A stretch of 7,756 nucleotides of DNA from Brevundimonas sp. UBA7534. Its GTDB lineage: Bacteria; Pseudomonadota; Alphaproteobacteria; Caulobacterales; Caulobacteraceae. Made by a program: the position numbers and the translations under genes. This document shows, piece by piece, positions 1 to 6,396 of this stretch (position 1 is the stretch's first letter; the number at the start of each line of letters is the position of its first letter). The notes beneath the pieces were generated by a model. That model was not told the origin of the DNA, did no database searches, and saw only the letters and a program-made list of their open reading frames with translations. The DNA is taken from positions 1 to 7,756 of the forward strand of contig NZ_DLMO01000058.1 of the NCBI RefSeq assembly GCF_002479325.1. The letters are read 5' to 3'.

Positions 1-870
1 GACGGAGAATATGACGTCCTGGTGTCGACCACGATCGTCGAGAGCGGGCTGGACATTCCAACGGCGAATACGCTGGTCGTGCACCGGGCCGACATGTTCG
101 GCCTGGCGCAACTGTATCAGATCCGGGGTCGGGTCGGCCGGTCCAAGGCGCGGGCCTTCGCCTATCTGACCACCGATCCGGTCAAGCCGATGACCCTGTC
201 GGCCGAGCGGCGCCTGCAGGTGCTGCAGTCGCTGGACAATCTGGGCGCCGGTTTCCAGCTGGCCAGCCACGACCTGGATCAGCGCGGCGGCGGCAACCTG
301 CTGGGCGACGAACAGTCGGGACACATCCGCGAGGTGGGCGTCGAACTGTACCAGCAAATGCTGGAAGACGCCGTCGCCGAGCTCAAGGAAAAGGGTGAGG
401 CAGCGTCGGTCGATCGCGGCTGGTCTCCGGCCATCAACGTGGGCGCTTCCGTCCTGATTCCAGAAGATTACGTGCCCGACCTGAACGTTCGTCTCAGTCT
501 TTATCGCCGTCTGTCGGACGCCGAGCAGAGCGAGGATCGCGAAGCCCTGGCCGCGGAATTGATCGACCGCTTCGGCCCCTTGCCGGACGAGGCGCGACAA
601 CTGCTCAAGATCGTCGGGATCAAGGCCAACTGCCGCCGGGCCAATATCGAGAAAATCGACATAGGGCCCAAGGGCGCGGTCCTGACTCTTCGCGACAACA
701 TTTTCCCGAACCCGGCGGGTCTGATCGGCCTCATTCAGAAGAACCACGCCTTCTGGAAGATCCGACCGGATCAGAAGATCGTCGTGACGGGAGAATGGCC
801 CTCGGCGGAAGACCGACTGAAGGTCGCCGAACGGATAACCGCCGACCTGGCGCGGGTGGCGGCCGCCTGA
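1..870 (+). CDS. mfd: Transcription-repair coupling factor Mfd, C-terminal part (5' end outside window)
   Basis: Mfd is a DNA translocase that removes stalled RNA polymerase from template lesions and recruits UvrA for nucleotide excision repair. The frame is open from base 1, so the start lies upstream; 289 residues are visible. Seen in order: the end of the second RecA-like motor domain, with motif V (TTIVESGLDIP, visible residues 10-20) and motif VI (QIRGRVGR, 40-47); the translocation-in-RecG region (GFQLASHDLDQRGGGNLLG, about 84-102, followed by QSGHI); and the C-terminal regulatory D7 domain (about 135-275, beginning near INVGASVLIPEDYVPD). Known of the family: D7 masks the UvrA-binding surface until Mfd is engaged. 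About three quarters of the usual roughly 1150-residue protein is missing, only because of the window edge. The TGA stop is 3 bases from the stop of the opposing gene. RecG shares the TRG region but lacks the D7 domain, so Mfd is secure. Confidence 0.97.
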   Translation, partial: DGEYDVLVSTTIVESGLDIPTANTLVVHRADMFGLAQLYQIRGRVGRSKARAFAYLTTDPVKPMTLSAERRLQVLQSLDNLGAGFQLASHDLDQRGGGNLLGDEQSGHIREVGVELYQQMLEDAVAELKEKGEAASVDRGWSPAINVGASVLIPEDYVPDLNVRLSLYRRLSDAEQSEDREALAAELIDRFGPLPDEARQLLKIVGIKANCRRANIEKIDIGPKGAVLTLRDNIFPNPAGLIGLIQKNHAFWKIRPDQKIVVTGEWPSAEDRLKVAERITADLARVAAA

Positions 871-873
871 TTC

Positions 874-2247
874 TTAGAGTTGGCCGACCTTGGCGAACAG
901 GTCGGTGGAAGCGCGTTCCAGCAGCAGGCCCGGCGTTTCGCCGGGCCGAAGTTCGGCCGCGCCGACATCGAACTCGGCGACGAAGGGCGAGCGGTCGGGA
1001 CCGGCGTCGAAGGCGGTGCAGCCGATGACCGCCGCGATCCGCTCGGCCGCCAGACGCGCCGCCTCGCCCCGCGTCGCCGGCAGGGCCAGGGCGAAGACCT
1101 CCTTGGCCAGGCGCGCCGCGGTATCCTCGACCCGGACCAGGCGCGAGATCATGGCCCCGATCTGGGGCATGGCGCGATCCAGCCAGCCGCCCTGACGAGC
1201 CAAGGTGACGGCGTCGCCTTCGCGAACCCGGAGCACGCACACCGAAAGAGGTCGGCGTCGGGCGCGCGAAGCCTCGGCGACGCGACCCAGGTGGGCGGCG
1301 AACAGCTCGGCGGTGAACAGGCCCGTCGATGGGTCCATCAGTTCCAGGCTGCGAACCGAATCCAGAGCCTTTCGTATGGTCAGTTGGCGGCGATGCGACT
1401 GGGCCAAGGCCAGGACGCGCTCGGCCGTCTCCATCTCGGGCGTGTCGGAGGAGGCGACGTCGGCGAAACCGCGATGAAACAGCTCGCTCAGATTAATCTC
1501 GTTCTTGCCCCGCAGATAAAGCATCAGCGGGATGTGGTAGAGGCGCGTGTTGCGCTTCATCCCCGAGGCGATGGACAGGGCGGGGGCATGATCGTCGGCG
1601 CCCCACAAGACGGCCGCGTCGAAGCTGCTTTCATGCAGGAAGTCGAAGGCGGTGTAGGGCGTGGGAGCGGCCACGACTTCCGCCCCGCCGGCCGCGAGCG
1701 CGTTCGACAGCGCCAGAAATCGCCGGTCCGCGGCGCCCGCTGCCAGGATGCGCAACGGCGGCTCTTCCGAGGCGCGTGTATCCAGGCCTACGCCGCGCGC
1801 CGCCAAGGTCGAGGTGCGAAGGCGGAACTCCTCCTCGGCGATGGCGGCGCGAATCAACTGCTCCAGCCTCAGCGAAGCCTGGACCGGGTGCGGCGCCTTG
1901 GACATGGCGAGGTCGGCGCCGGGGGCGGCCTCCGGGCGAGCGCCCACCACCATCACGGGAAGGCGGCGCGGTTCGGCGGCGTGGCGCAGGCGGGCCAGCG
2001 CCTTGGATGTAAAGCTTTCGGCGTCGACGATGGCGGCTTCCAGCGGGAAGTCGCCCAGCGTGGCCTCGGCCGCTTCCAGCGTACGCGCCGTGACAGTTCT
2101 CCAGCCCAACGCGTCCAGCCCCGCCGTCAGGCGATCGACCCGTTCGTCGTTCGACGCCAGAACCAGTACGCGCGTATCGAATTCCAAACCGGTCTTTCCC
2201 CCTGGGGCTTGCGCCGCATCCTTGGCCCCGCGAGGCGCCGTCAGCAT
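874..2247 (-). CDS. popA: PopA-like protein: two receiver domains plus catalytically dead GGDEF with retained c-di-GMP I-site
   Basis: 457 residues from ATG. Receiver 1 (about 25-140) keeps a candidate phospho-acceptor Asp75 (AAIVDAESF) and a Lys near 117. Receiver 2 (about 164-290) has Trp215 (AAVLW) where the Asp should be. The GGDEF-like domain (about 300-457) opens with MDPSTGLF, as in PleD, but GGEEF is replaced by AKEVF (381-385) and the metal-binding DID segment by RVR near 340, so cyclase activity should be lost. The inhibitory-site RVED (372-375) sits five residues before AKEVF, exactly as RAID does in PleD, and Arg403 aligns without gaps with PleD Arg390, the third I-site ligand. 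This is the pattern described for Caulobacter PopA, a PleD paralog that binds c-di-GMP and helps deliver CtrA to ClpXP. The order and motifs are seen; orthology to PopA is inferred, and another PleD-like effector is possible. A TTG at 2187, behind a stronger ribosome site, is an alternative start (437 residues). Confidence 0.85.
   Translation of the reverse strand: MLTAPRGAKDAAQAPGGKTGLEFDTRVLVLASNDERVDRLTAGLDALGWRTVTARTLEAAEATLGDFPLEAAIVDAESFTSKALARLRHAAEPRRLPVMVVGARPEAAPGADLAMSKAPHPVQASLRLEQLIRAAIAEEEFRLRTSTLAARGVGLDTRASEEPPLRILAAGAADRRFLALSNALAAGGAEVVAAPTPYTAFDFLHESSFDAAVLWGADDHAPALSIASGMKRNTRLYHIPLMLYLRGKNEINLSELFHRGFADVASSDTPEMETAERVLALAQSHRRQLTIRKALDSVRSLELMDPSTGLFTAELFAAHLGRVAEASRARRRPLSVCVLRVREGDAVTLARQGGWLDRAMPQIGAMISRLVRVEDTAARLAKEVFALALPATRGEAARLAAERIAAVIGCTAFDAGPDRSPFVAEFDVGAAELRPGETPGLLLERASTDLFAKVGQL
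2179..2198 (-). promoter_or_regulatory. Alternative TTG start and ribosome-binding site of the PopA-like gene
   Basis: Reading the minus strand, AGGGGGAAAG lies about six bases before an in-frame TTG (2187-2185). Translation from it would begin LEFDTRVLVL, placing the first strand of receiver 1 four to five residues from the N-terminus, as is normal for PleD-type proteins, and making the phospho-acceptor residue 55. The upstream ATG at 2247 has no purine-rich site before it (the preceding bases are CGCCCGCGCCTCGCT), and the 20 residues it adds are low-complexity and outside the domain. I think the TTG is at least as likely as the ATG. Confidence 0.45.
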
Positions 2248-2381
2248 AGCGAGGCGCGGGCGTGTCAGGCAATGTCGCAGGGTGGCCGGTCAGGGGAAAT
2301 CCGAGGCGACACGGGAAGGGTTCCCATGTCGGACAAATCCGTTAGGTTCCCGCTCTTGTCGAGGCGGTCGAGAGAGTCCGG
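2248..2381. other. Divergent intergenic region between the PopA-like gene and yihY
   Basis: This 134-base gap must hold the promoters for both directions unless they lie inside coding sequence. I found no convincing -35/-10 pair for either gene and no TTAA-N7-TTAA CtrA box. It does contain a short inverted repeat (GGGAA, GGG, TTCCC at 2313-2325), a second copy of GGTTCCC at 2345-2351, and two AAATCCG words (2297-2303 and 2335-2341). These are weak operator candidates. A possible leader ORF begins at 2326. Confidence 0.5.
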
Positions 2382-2385
2382 TTGA
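2326..2385 (+). other. Possible 19-codon leader ORF overlapping the yihY start
   Basis: An ATG at 2326 follows a strong Shine-Dalgarno-like GGGAAGGG (2313-2320) at a normal distance. The ORF begins MSDKSVRF, is rich in Arg and Ser, and ends with TGA at 2383-2385. That stop overlaps the TTG start of yihY as TTGA, the arrangement expected for translational coupling. The Shine-Dalgarno sequence also forms the 5' arm and loop of a GGGAA/TTCCC inverted repeat. The alternative is that the ORF is chance, or that it is the true yihY N-terminus with a one-base sequence error before 2382. Seen: the ORF, the site and the overlap. Inferred: any function. Confidence 0.3.
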
Positions 2386-3326
2386 GCGCGCATCTTAGCC
2401 GCACGGTGCTGAAGGCGCCGGATTTTTGGGGCCGATTGGCGGTGCGGGCGTTCGCCCGCAGCTGGGGCCGCGACGTGATGCTCTACACCGGGGGCGTGTC
2501 CTTCTTCGCCTTGCTGGCCGTCTTTCCCGCCATCGCCATCCTGATCGGCTTCTACAAGCTGGGTCTGTCCATCGGTCAGGTCAGCGAGCAGGCGGCGGCC
2601 CTGGCGGACCTTCTTCCGGCCGCAGCGCAAGGCATATTCGAGGACGAGATCAGTCGGCTGGCCAACGCCTCTGCCCGCACCGTTTCCGCTCAGAGCGCCT
2701 TCGCCCTTCTGGTCGGCGCCTACGCCGCTCACCGGGGATTCAAGGCCTTGCTAGCCGGTCTGAACCTGATTCACGACGAAACGGAGCCGCATGGCTTTTT
2801 CCGCTTCAACCTGTTGGCCTTCTTCGTAGCCGTCTTCGCCTTCGCCCTGTTCACCATCGTTTCCGGCGCGGTGGTGACGGTGCGGATCATGGCGCACGCC
2901 GCCTCTCCGGCCGGCGCCCAGAGCGGCGGCGGATTGGGGCCGCTGGACACCCTGCTGCCGGCGCTTGGCCTCGCCTTGGGTCTGACGCTGCTCTACCGCT
3001 ACGCCATGAGCCATCGGACGCCTGTCGCCTGGCTGCCCTCGCTGGTCGGGGGGCTGGTCGCGACCCTGATGTCCGTCGTGGCGTCCTGGCTGTGCGCCAT
3101 CTACGTCGAGCAGATCGCGCCGCTGGGGGCCACCTATGGATCGGTCGGCGCCGTGGTGGTTCTGCTGATCTGGCTGTCTTGGAACGTCAACGCCATCTTC
3201 TACGGCGGCGCCTTCGCCACGGAGATGGAGATCGCCGCCCGGCGTCAGGCGCGACTGGAGCAGACGGCCGCGGGCGTCGTCAGCCTGTCGGAGCGTCGGG
3301 CCTCGCGGGGCCGGTCTCGACTGTGA
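2382..3326 (+). CDS. yihY: YihY/BrkB-family integral inner-membrane protein
   Basis: 314 residues, near the usual length for this family, which was once wrongly called ribonuclease BN; its molecular role is not settled. About six hydrophobic spans are visible: roughly 35-60, 104-126, 142-170, 190-207, 216-242 and 252-280. Family features are the YTGGVSFFALLAVFPAIAIL segment near 35-54, the HRGFKALLAGLNLIHDE region (117-133, matching the family's RAxxxxLN stretch), a P-x-x-W-L-P-S-L-x-G-G pattern at 214-224, and YGSVGAVVVLLIWLSWNVN followed by GGAFATEMEI near the end. The start is TTG, with AGAGAG five bases upstream; no in-frame ATG lies early enough to keep the first membrane span. The charged tail (about 301-314) is encoded in the 47 bases shared antiparallel with the TusA-family gene. 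The family assignment is firm; substrate or partner is unknown. Confidence 0.9.
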   Translation: MSAHLSRTVLKAPDFWGRLAVRAFARSWGRDVMLYTGGVSFFALLAVFPAIAILIGFYKLGLSIGQVSEQAAALADLLPAAAQGIFEDEISRLANASARTVSAQSAFALLVGAYAAHRGFKALLAGLNLIHDETEPHGFFRFNLLAFFVAVFAFALFTIVSGAVVTVRIMAHAASPAGAQSGGGLGPLDTLLPALGLALGLTLLYRYAMSHRTPVAWLPSLVGGLVATLMSVVASWLCAIYVEQIAPLGATYGSVGAVVVLLIWLSWNVNAIFYGGAFATEMEIAARRQARLEQTAAGVVSLSERRASRGRSRL

Positions 3327-3537
3327 TCCGCAGCACGCCGTCGATCTCCTCGATAGCGATCAGCCGCCCGCCGACCTGATCCATCAGATAGGGAACGTCG
3401 ATGCGCGCCATTGGATCGGTGGCCAGCAGCGCCAGTCGCGTTCCCTGGATCGCACCCCGCATGGCCTTCTGAAGTCTGAGACTGGGCGTCGGGCAGCGAT
3501 GACCCCGTGCGTCGACGACGACCGGCGATGGGCTCAC
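3280..3537 (-). CDS. TusA/SirA-family sulfur-carrier-like protein
   Basis: 85 residues, about the length of TusA (81). The N-terminal signature is complete: VVVDARGHRCPTPSLRLQKA, with Cys15 in the CPxP motif that carries persulfide sulfur in TusA. The rest (LALLATDPMARIDVPYLMDQVGG, then EEIDGVLRITVE) fits the small two-layer alpha/beta fold, including the conserved TDP turn. TusA itself passes sulfur from IscS towards tRNA thiolation, but paralogs serve other sulfur or redox tasks, so I name only the family. Start is GTG, overlapping the TGA of the upstream cinA-type gene as GTGA, with only a weak GGCGGA ribosome site inside cinA; translation is therefore probably coupled. The last 15 codons overlap the yihY tail on the other strand, so the variable C-terminus may be shaped by that overlap. 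Confidence 0.9.
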   Translation of the reverse strand: MSPSPVVVDARGHRCPTPSLRLQKAMRGAIQGTRLALLATDPMARIDVPYLMDQVGGRLIAIEEIDGVLRITVETGPARPDAPTG

Positions 3538-4022
3538 GCCAGTTGATCCGCCAACAGGGACAGCGCCACCCGCACGGCGGCCTGCCGCACCTGATCGCGG
3601 CCGATGTCGCCGAATCGCTCCTCGCGATGGAGCAGGCCTAGGGGTCCGACGGCGGCGAAATGCACCAGACCCACGGGCTTCTCGGGCGAGCCTCCACCCG
3701 GGCCGGCCACGCCGGTGATCGAGACCGCGACCGTCGCCTGGGAGTTCGCGGCGGCGCCTTGGGCCATGGCTTCGGCGGTGGGACGCGACACCGCGCCGTG
3801 GGCGGCCAAGGTCGCTTCGGGCACGCCCAGCATCTGCATCTTGGCGACGTTGCTGTAGGTGACGAAGCCCCGATCCAGGGCGACCGATGATCCCGCGATC
3901 TCGGTCAAGGCCGCCGCGACCAGGCCTCCGGTGCAGCTTTCGGCCGTGGCCAGCATCAGGCCGCGCGCGGCGGCGCTTGCGACGATCTGTTGCGCCTGAG
4001 CGCGTATGTCATCGGGGAACAT
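3534..4022 (-). CDS. pncC: CinA-family nicotinamide-nucleotide amidohydrolase (stand-alone CinA C-terminal domain)
   Basis: 162 residues, the normal size for the single-domain form; the N-terminal MoaB-like domain of full CinA is absent. Motifs: AESCTGG (27-33, with Ser29 at the catalytic position), YSNVAKMQMLGV (56-67, with Lys61 matching the second catalytic residue), HGAVS (75-79) and SITGVAGPGGGS (101-112), then EKPVGLVHFA. Enzymes of this type deamidate NMN to nicotinate mononucleotide in the cytoplasm, recycling the NMN left by NAD-dependent DNA ligase. Start is ATG at 4022, with weak AAAAGA before it. It is the first gene of a two-gene unit with the TusA-family gene and is divergent from the membrane-synthase gene, 41 bases away. 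The function is inferred from the intact motifs; the older label 'competence/damage-inducible protein' refers to the same family. Confidence 0.94.
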   Translation of the reverse strand: MFPDDIRAQAQQIVASAAARGLMLATAESCTGGLVAAALTEIAGSSVALDRGFVTYSNVAKMQMLGVPEATLAAHGAVSRPTAEAMAQGAAANSQATVAVSITGVAGPGGGSPEKPVGLVHFAAVGPLGLLHREERFGDIGRDQVRQAAVRVALSLLADQLA

Positions 4023-4063
4023 GATCTTTTCATAGGCCGCGAGTCCGGCTCTAACCAGAGGCG
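4023..4063. other. Short divergent gap between pncC and the membrane-synthase gene
   Basis: Only 41 bases separate the two start codons, so the promoters must overlap or lie inside the coding regions. The plus-strand gene has AGAGG (4057-4061) just two bases from its ATG, a close spacing. I see no clear promoter hexamers. Confidence 0.4.
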
Positions 4064-6361
4064 ATGACCCTCGCTGTCGACCCCGCTTCGCCTCGTCCCG
4101 ACGTCAAGCGCGATAGGGCGACGCCGTGGATGTTCGCCGTTGCGATCTTCACCTCGGCCTGCCTGGTCTTCACGGTCCAGCCGATGGTCGCCAAGCTGGT
4201 GTTGCCGACACTGGGCGGTTCCCCCTCTGTGTGGAACGCTTCGATGGTGTTCTTCCAGACGGCGCTGCTGGTCGGCTACGGTTATGCGCATCTGCTTCAA
4301 CGCATCACTGCGCTGCGAACGCAGGTCGCTATCCACCTGCTCCTGCTGGCGGCGGCCGCGCTGTTCCTGCCGTTGCGGATCAGCGGCGCGCTGGGCGATC
4401 CCGATCCTTCGGCGCCCACGGCGTGGTTGCTCGGAACCCTGGTCGTGTCGGTCGGGGCGCCGTTCGCGGTGCTGTCGGCCACGGCGCCCTTGCTCCAGGC
4501 CTGGTTCGCGAGGGTTCGCGCCGGCCATGCGGACGGAAAGAACCCCTATGTGCTCTACGCCGCCTCCAACCTGGGCAGTTTTCTGGCCCTGTTGGCCTAT
4601 CCCGTCCTGATCGAGCCGCTGGCCAGCCTCTCGGGGCAGAGATGGGGGTGGACCGTCGGCTACGGTCTGTTCGTCCTGCTGGTGGGGGGACTGGCGCTTC
4701 TTGTGTGGCGGCGTCGATCGACGACCGGCGCGACGGCCGATCCCGAGGTCCTGGCTGCGAGCGCCCCGATGACCTGGCGCGAACGCGGCATGCTGATCCT
4801 GCTGGCCGCGGCGCCGTCCAGCCTGATGCTGGGAGTGACCGCGCACCTGTCGACAGACGTGGCCTCGGCGCCGTTCCTGTGGGTGGCGCCGCTAGCGCTG
4901 TATCTGCTGACCTTCGTGATCGCCTTCGAAGCCAGGCCGGCGATCGGCCTGCCTCTGACCTTGGCGATCCAGGGGTGCGCATCGGCCGCCTGCGCGGCGC
5001 TGATCGCCTTCCGGACGGGGGAGTGGGCGGTGATCTTCGCCGTCCATCTGGCCACCTTCTTCTTCACCGCGCTGATGTGCCACCAACTGCTGGCGGCGCG
5101 GCGGCCGGCGCCGGACCGGCTGACGGAATTCTATCTGCTGCTGTCGCTAGGCGGGGTCGTCGGCGGTGTGTTCAACGCCCTGATCGCGCCGGCGGTGTTC
5201 AATATGGTCTGGGAATATCCGCTCATCCTGATCCTGGTGGGCCTGTTTCGGCCTTGGGGGCGCGGTCCCCTGAAGAGATGGGAGGTGGCCTGCATGCTGG
5301 CGGGCGTGGCGATCGCCCTGACGCCCCCAGGCGTTCTGGAAGCGATGCGCTACAGCCCGGAGTTCCGCGCCCAGGTGCCTGAGCAGCACATGGTGCGCAT
5401 GGCCCAGGCGGCGTTGGGTGTCGCTGCGTTGTTCGCCTTCCTGATCCGTGATCGCGCGGTGCTGTTCACCGTGGTGATCGCGACCATGGTCTGGTCCGGC
5501 TATCATATTTCCCGCGGGTACGATTGGGACCTGTCTGAGCGAAGCTTCTTCGGCGTGATGCGGGTCGCGACCACGCCGGATCCGGCGCTGGGCGGGCCGG
5601 TCCATGTGCTGATGCACGGCACGACCCTGCACGGGGCCCAGGCCCAGGCGGCCCGACACCGGTGCATGCCGACGCTGTACTACGCGACCTCGACGCCATT
5701 GGGGCAGGCCGCGCTGCAAGCCCAGGGCCTCAATCCCGACGGCGCCGTGATCGGCGTGGTGGGTCAGGGTGCGGGCGCGATGGCGGCCTACAAGCGGGCC
5801 CAGGATCGGCTGACCTTTTTCGAGATCGACCCGATGGTGGATCGGATGTCGCGTGACCCGCGCTGGTTCAGCTTTATCAATGGTTGCGCCGACGGACCGA
5901 TTCGCACGGTTCTCGGCGATGCGCGCCAAACCATGAAGCACGAGGCGGCGGGATCGTACGACCTGCTCATCATCGACGCCTTCACATCGGACGCGGTGCC
6001 GACCCATCTGCTGACCATCGAAGCGATCAGGGGGTATCTGCGACTGCTGAAGCCGAACGGCGTCGTGGTTCTGCACCTGTCCAACAGGAACCTGGAGATC
6101 ACCCTGCCGGCCGAGGCGGCGGCCCAGGCGTTGAACGTCCCCAACCTGCATCAGGTCTACATCGAGCGCGACGACACGCCGGTGATGGCCGAGGCGTCGA
6201 CGGAGGCCATGGTCATCGCCCGAACCGAGGCGGGCATCGCACCCTATCGCGACGACGGCCGCTGGCGTCAGTTGCAACCGACCGACGTGCGGCCCTGGAC
6301 GGATGACTATGTGAACCTGTTCGGCGCATTGATGCGTCAGTGGCGGTATTCAGCCGGTTGA
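4064..6361 (+). CDS. Polytopic membrane protein fused to a spermidine-synthase-like domain ('fused MFS/spermidine synthase' family)
   Basis: 765 residues. The N-terminal two thirds is membrane: hydrophobic spans begin near residue 22 (WMFAVAIFTSACLVFTV) and recur to about 480, roughly 12-15 in all, including the family-typical STDVASAPFLWVAPLALYLL (about 263-282). From about 500 (FFGVMRV) the protein is soluble and resembles spermidine synthase. It has a nucleotide-binding loop VVGQGAGAMAAY (about 565-576), an acidic strand end FFEIDP (about 586-591), LGDAR (about 617-621), YDLLIIDAFTSDAVPTHLLT (about 633-652) and HLSNR (about 673-677). These suggest a fold that binds SAM or decarboxylated SAM. 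The usual GGGxG loop is altered, and the DxxDP motif of true aminopropyltransferases reads DAFTSDAVP, so a spermidine-making role is doubtful. Family members are widely annotated but poorly characterised. It is followed 35 bases later by a small membrane-protein gene, probably cotranscribed. Confidence 0.9.
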   Translation: MTLAVDPASPRPDVKRDRATPWMFAVAIFTSACLVFTVQPMVAKLVLPTLGGSPSVWNASMVFFQTALLVGYGYAHLLQRITALRTQVAIHLLLLAAAALFLPLRISGALGDPDPSAPTAWLLGTLVVSVGAPFAVLSATAPLLQAWFARVRAGHADGKNPYVLYAASNLGSFLALLAYPVLIEPLASLSGQRWGWTVGYGLFVLLVGGLALLVWRRRSTTGATADPEVLAASAPMTWRERGMLILLAAAPSSLMLGVTAHLSTDVASAPFLWVAPLALYLLTFVIAFEARPAIGLPLTLAIQGCASAACAALIAFRTGEWAVIFAVHLATFFFTALMCHQLLAARRPAPDRLTEFYLLLSLGGVVGGVFNALIAPAVFNMVWEYPLILILVGLFRPWGRGPLKRWEVACMLAGVAIALTPPGVLEAMRYSPEFRAQVPEQHMVRMAQAALGVAALFAFLIRDRAVLFTVVIATMVWSGYHISRGYDWDLSERSFFGVMRVATTPDPALGGPVHVLMHGTTLHGAQAQAARHRCMPTLYYATSTPLGQAALQAQGLNPDGAVIGVVGQGAGAMAAYKRAQDRLTFFEIDPMVDRMSRDPRWFSFINGCADGPIRTVLGDARQTMKHEAAGSYDLLIIDAFTSDAVPTHLLTIEAIRGYLRLLKPNGVVVLHLSNRNLEITLPAEAAAQALNVPNLHQVYIERDDTPVMAEASTEAMVIARTEAGIAPYRDDGRWRQLQPTDVRPWTDDYVNLFGALMRQWRYSAG

Positions 6362-6396
6362 GGGAGCGCGCGGCGGCGTGGAGCGTTCAGCACCCG

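Noticed and set aside
858..867. Palindrome GGCGGCCGCC at the end of mfd, as a possible terminator
   Set aside because: It has no loop, lies inside the coding sequence and has no T-run after it; such palindromes are common at this GC content.
2356..2361. TTGTCG resembling an alphaproteobacterial -35 element before yihY
   Set aside because: It is only 20 bases from the TTG start, so a -10 element would fall on the start codon and no matching -10 is visible.
880..2385. Plus-strand open frame of 501 codons running through the PopA-like gene
   Set aside because: Its translation has no recognisable domain and is Arg/Gly/Gln-rich, as expected of an antisense shadow in high-GC DNA. The minus strand carries clear receiver and GGDEF-like motifs. 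Only its last 20 codons, after a separate ribosome site, are kept as a possible leader.
3956..4846. Minus-strand open frame of 296 codons across the pncC start and the membrane-synthase gene
   Set aside because: Overlaps two well-supported genes and gives low-complexity Arg/Gln sequence without hydrophobic or domain pattern.
5147..6277. Minus-strand open frame of 376 codons inside the membrane-synthase gene
   Set aside because: His/Arg/Gln-rich shadow translation with no domain; the plus strand has the membrane spans and Rossmann motifs.
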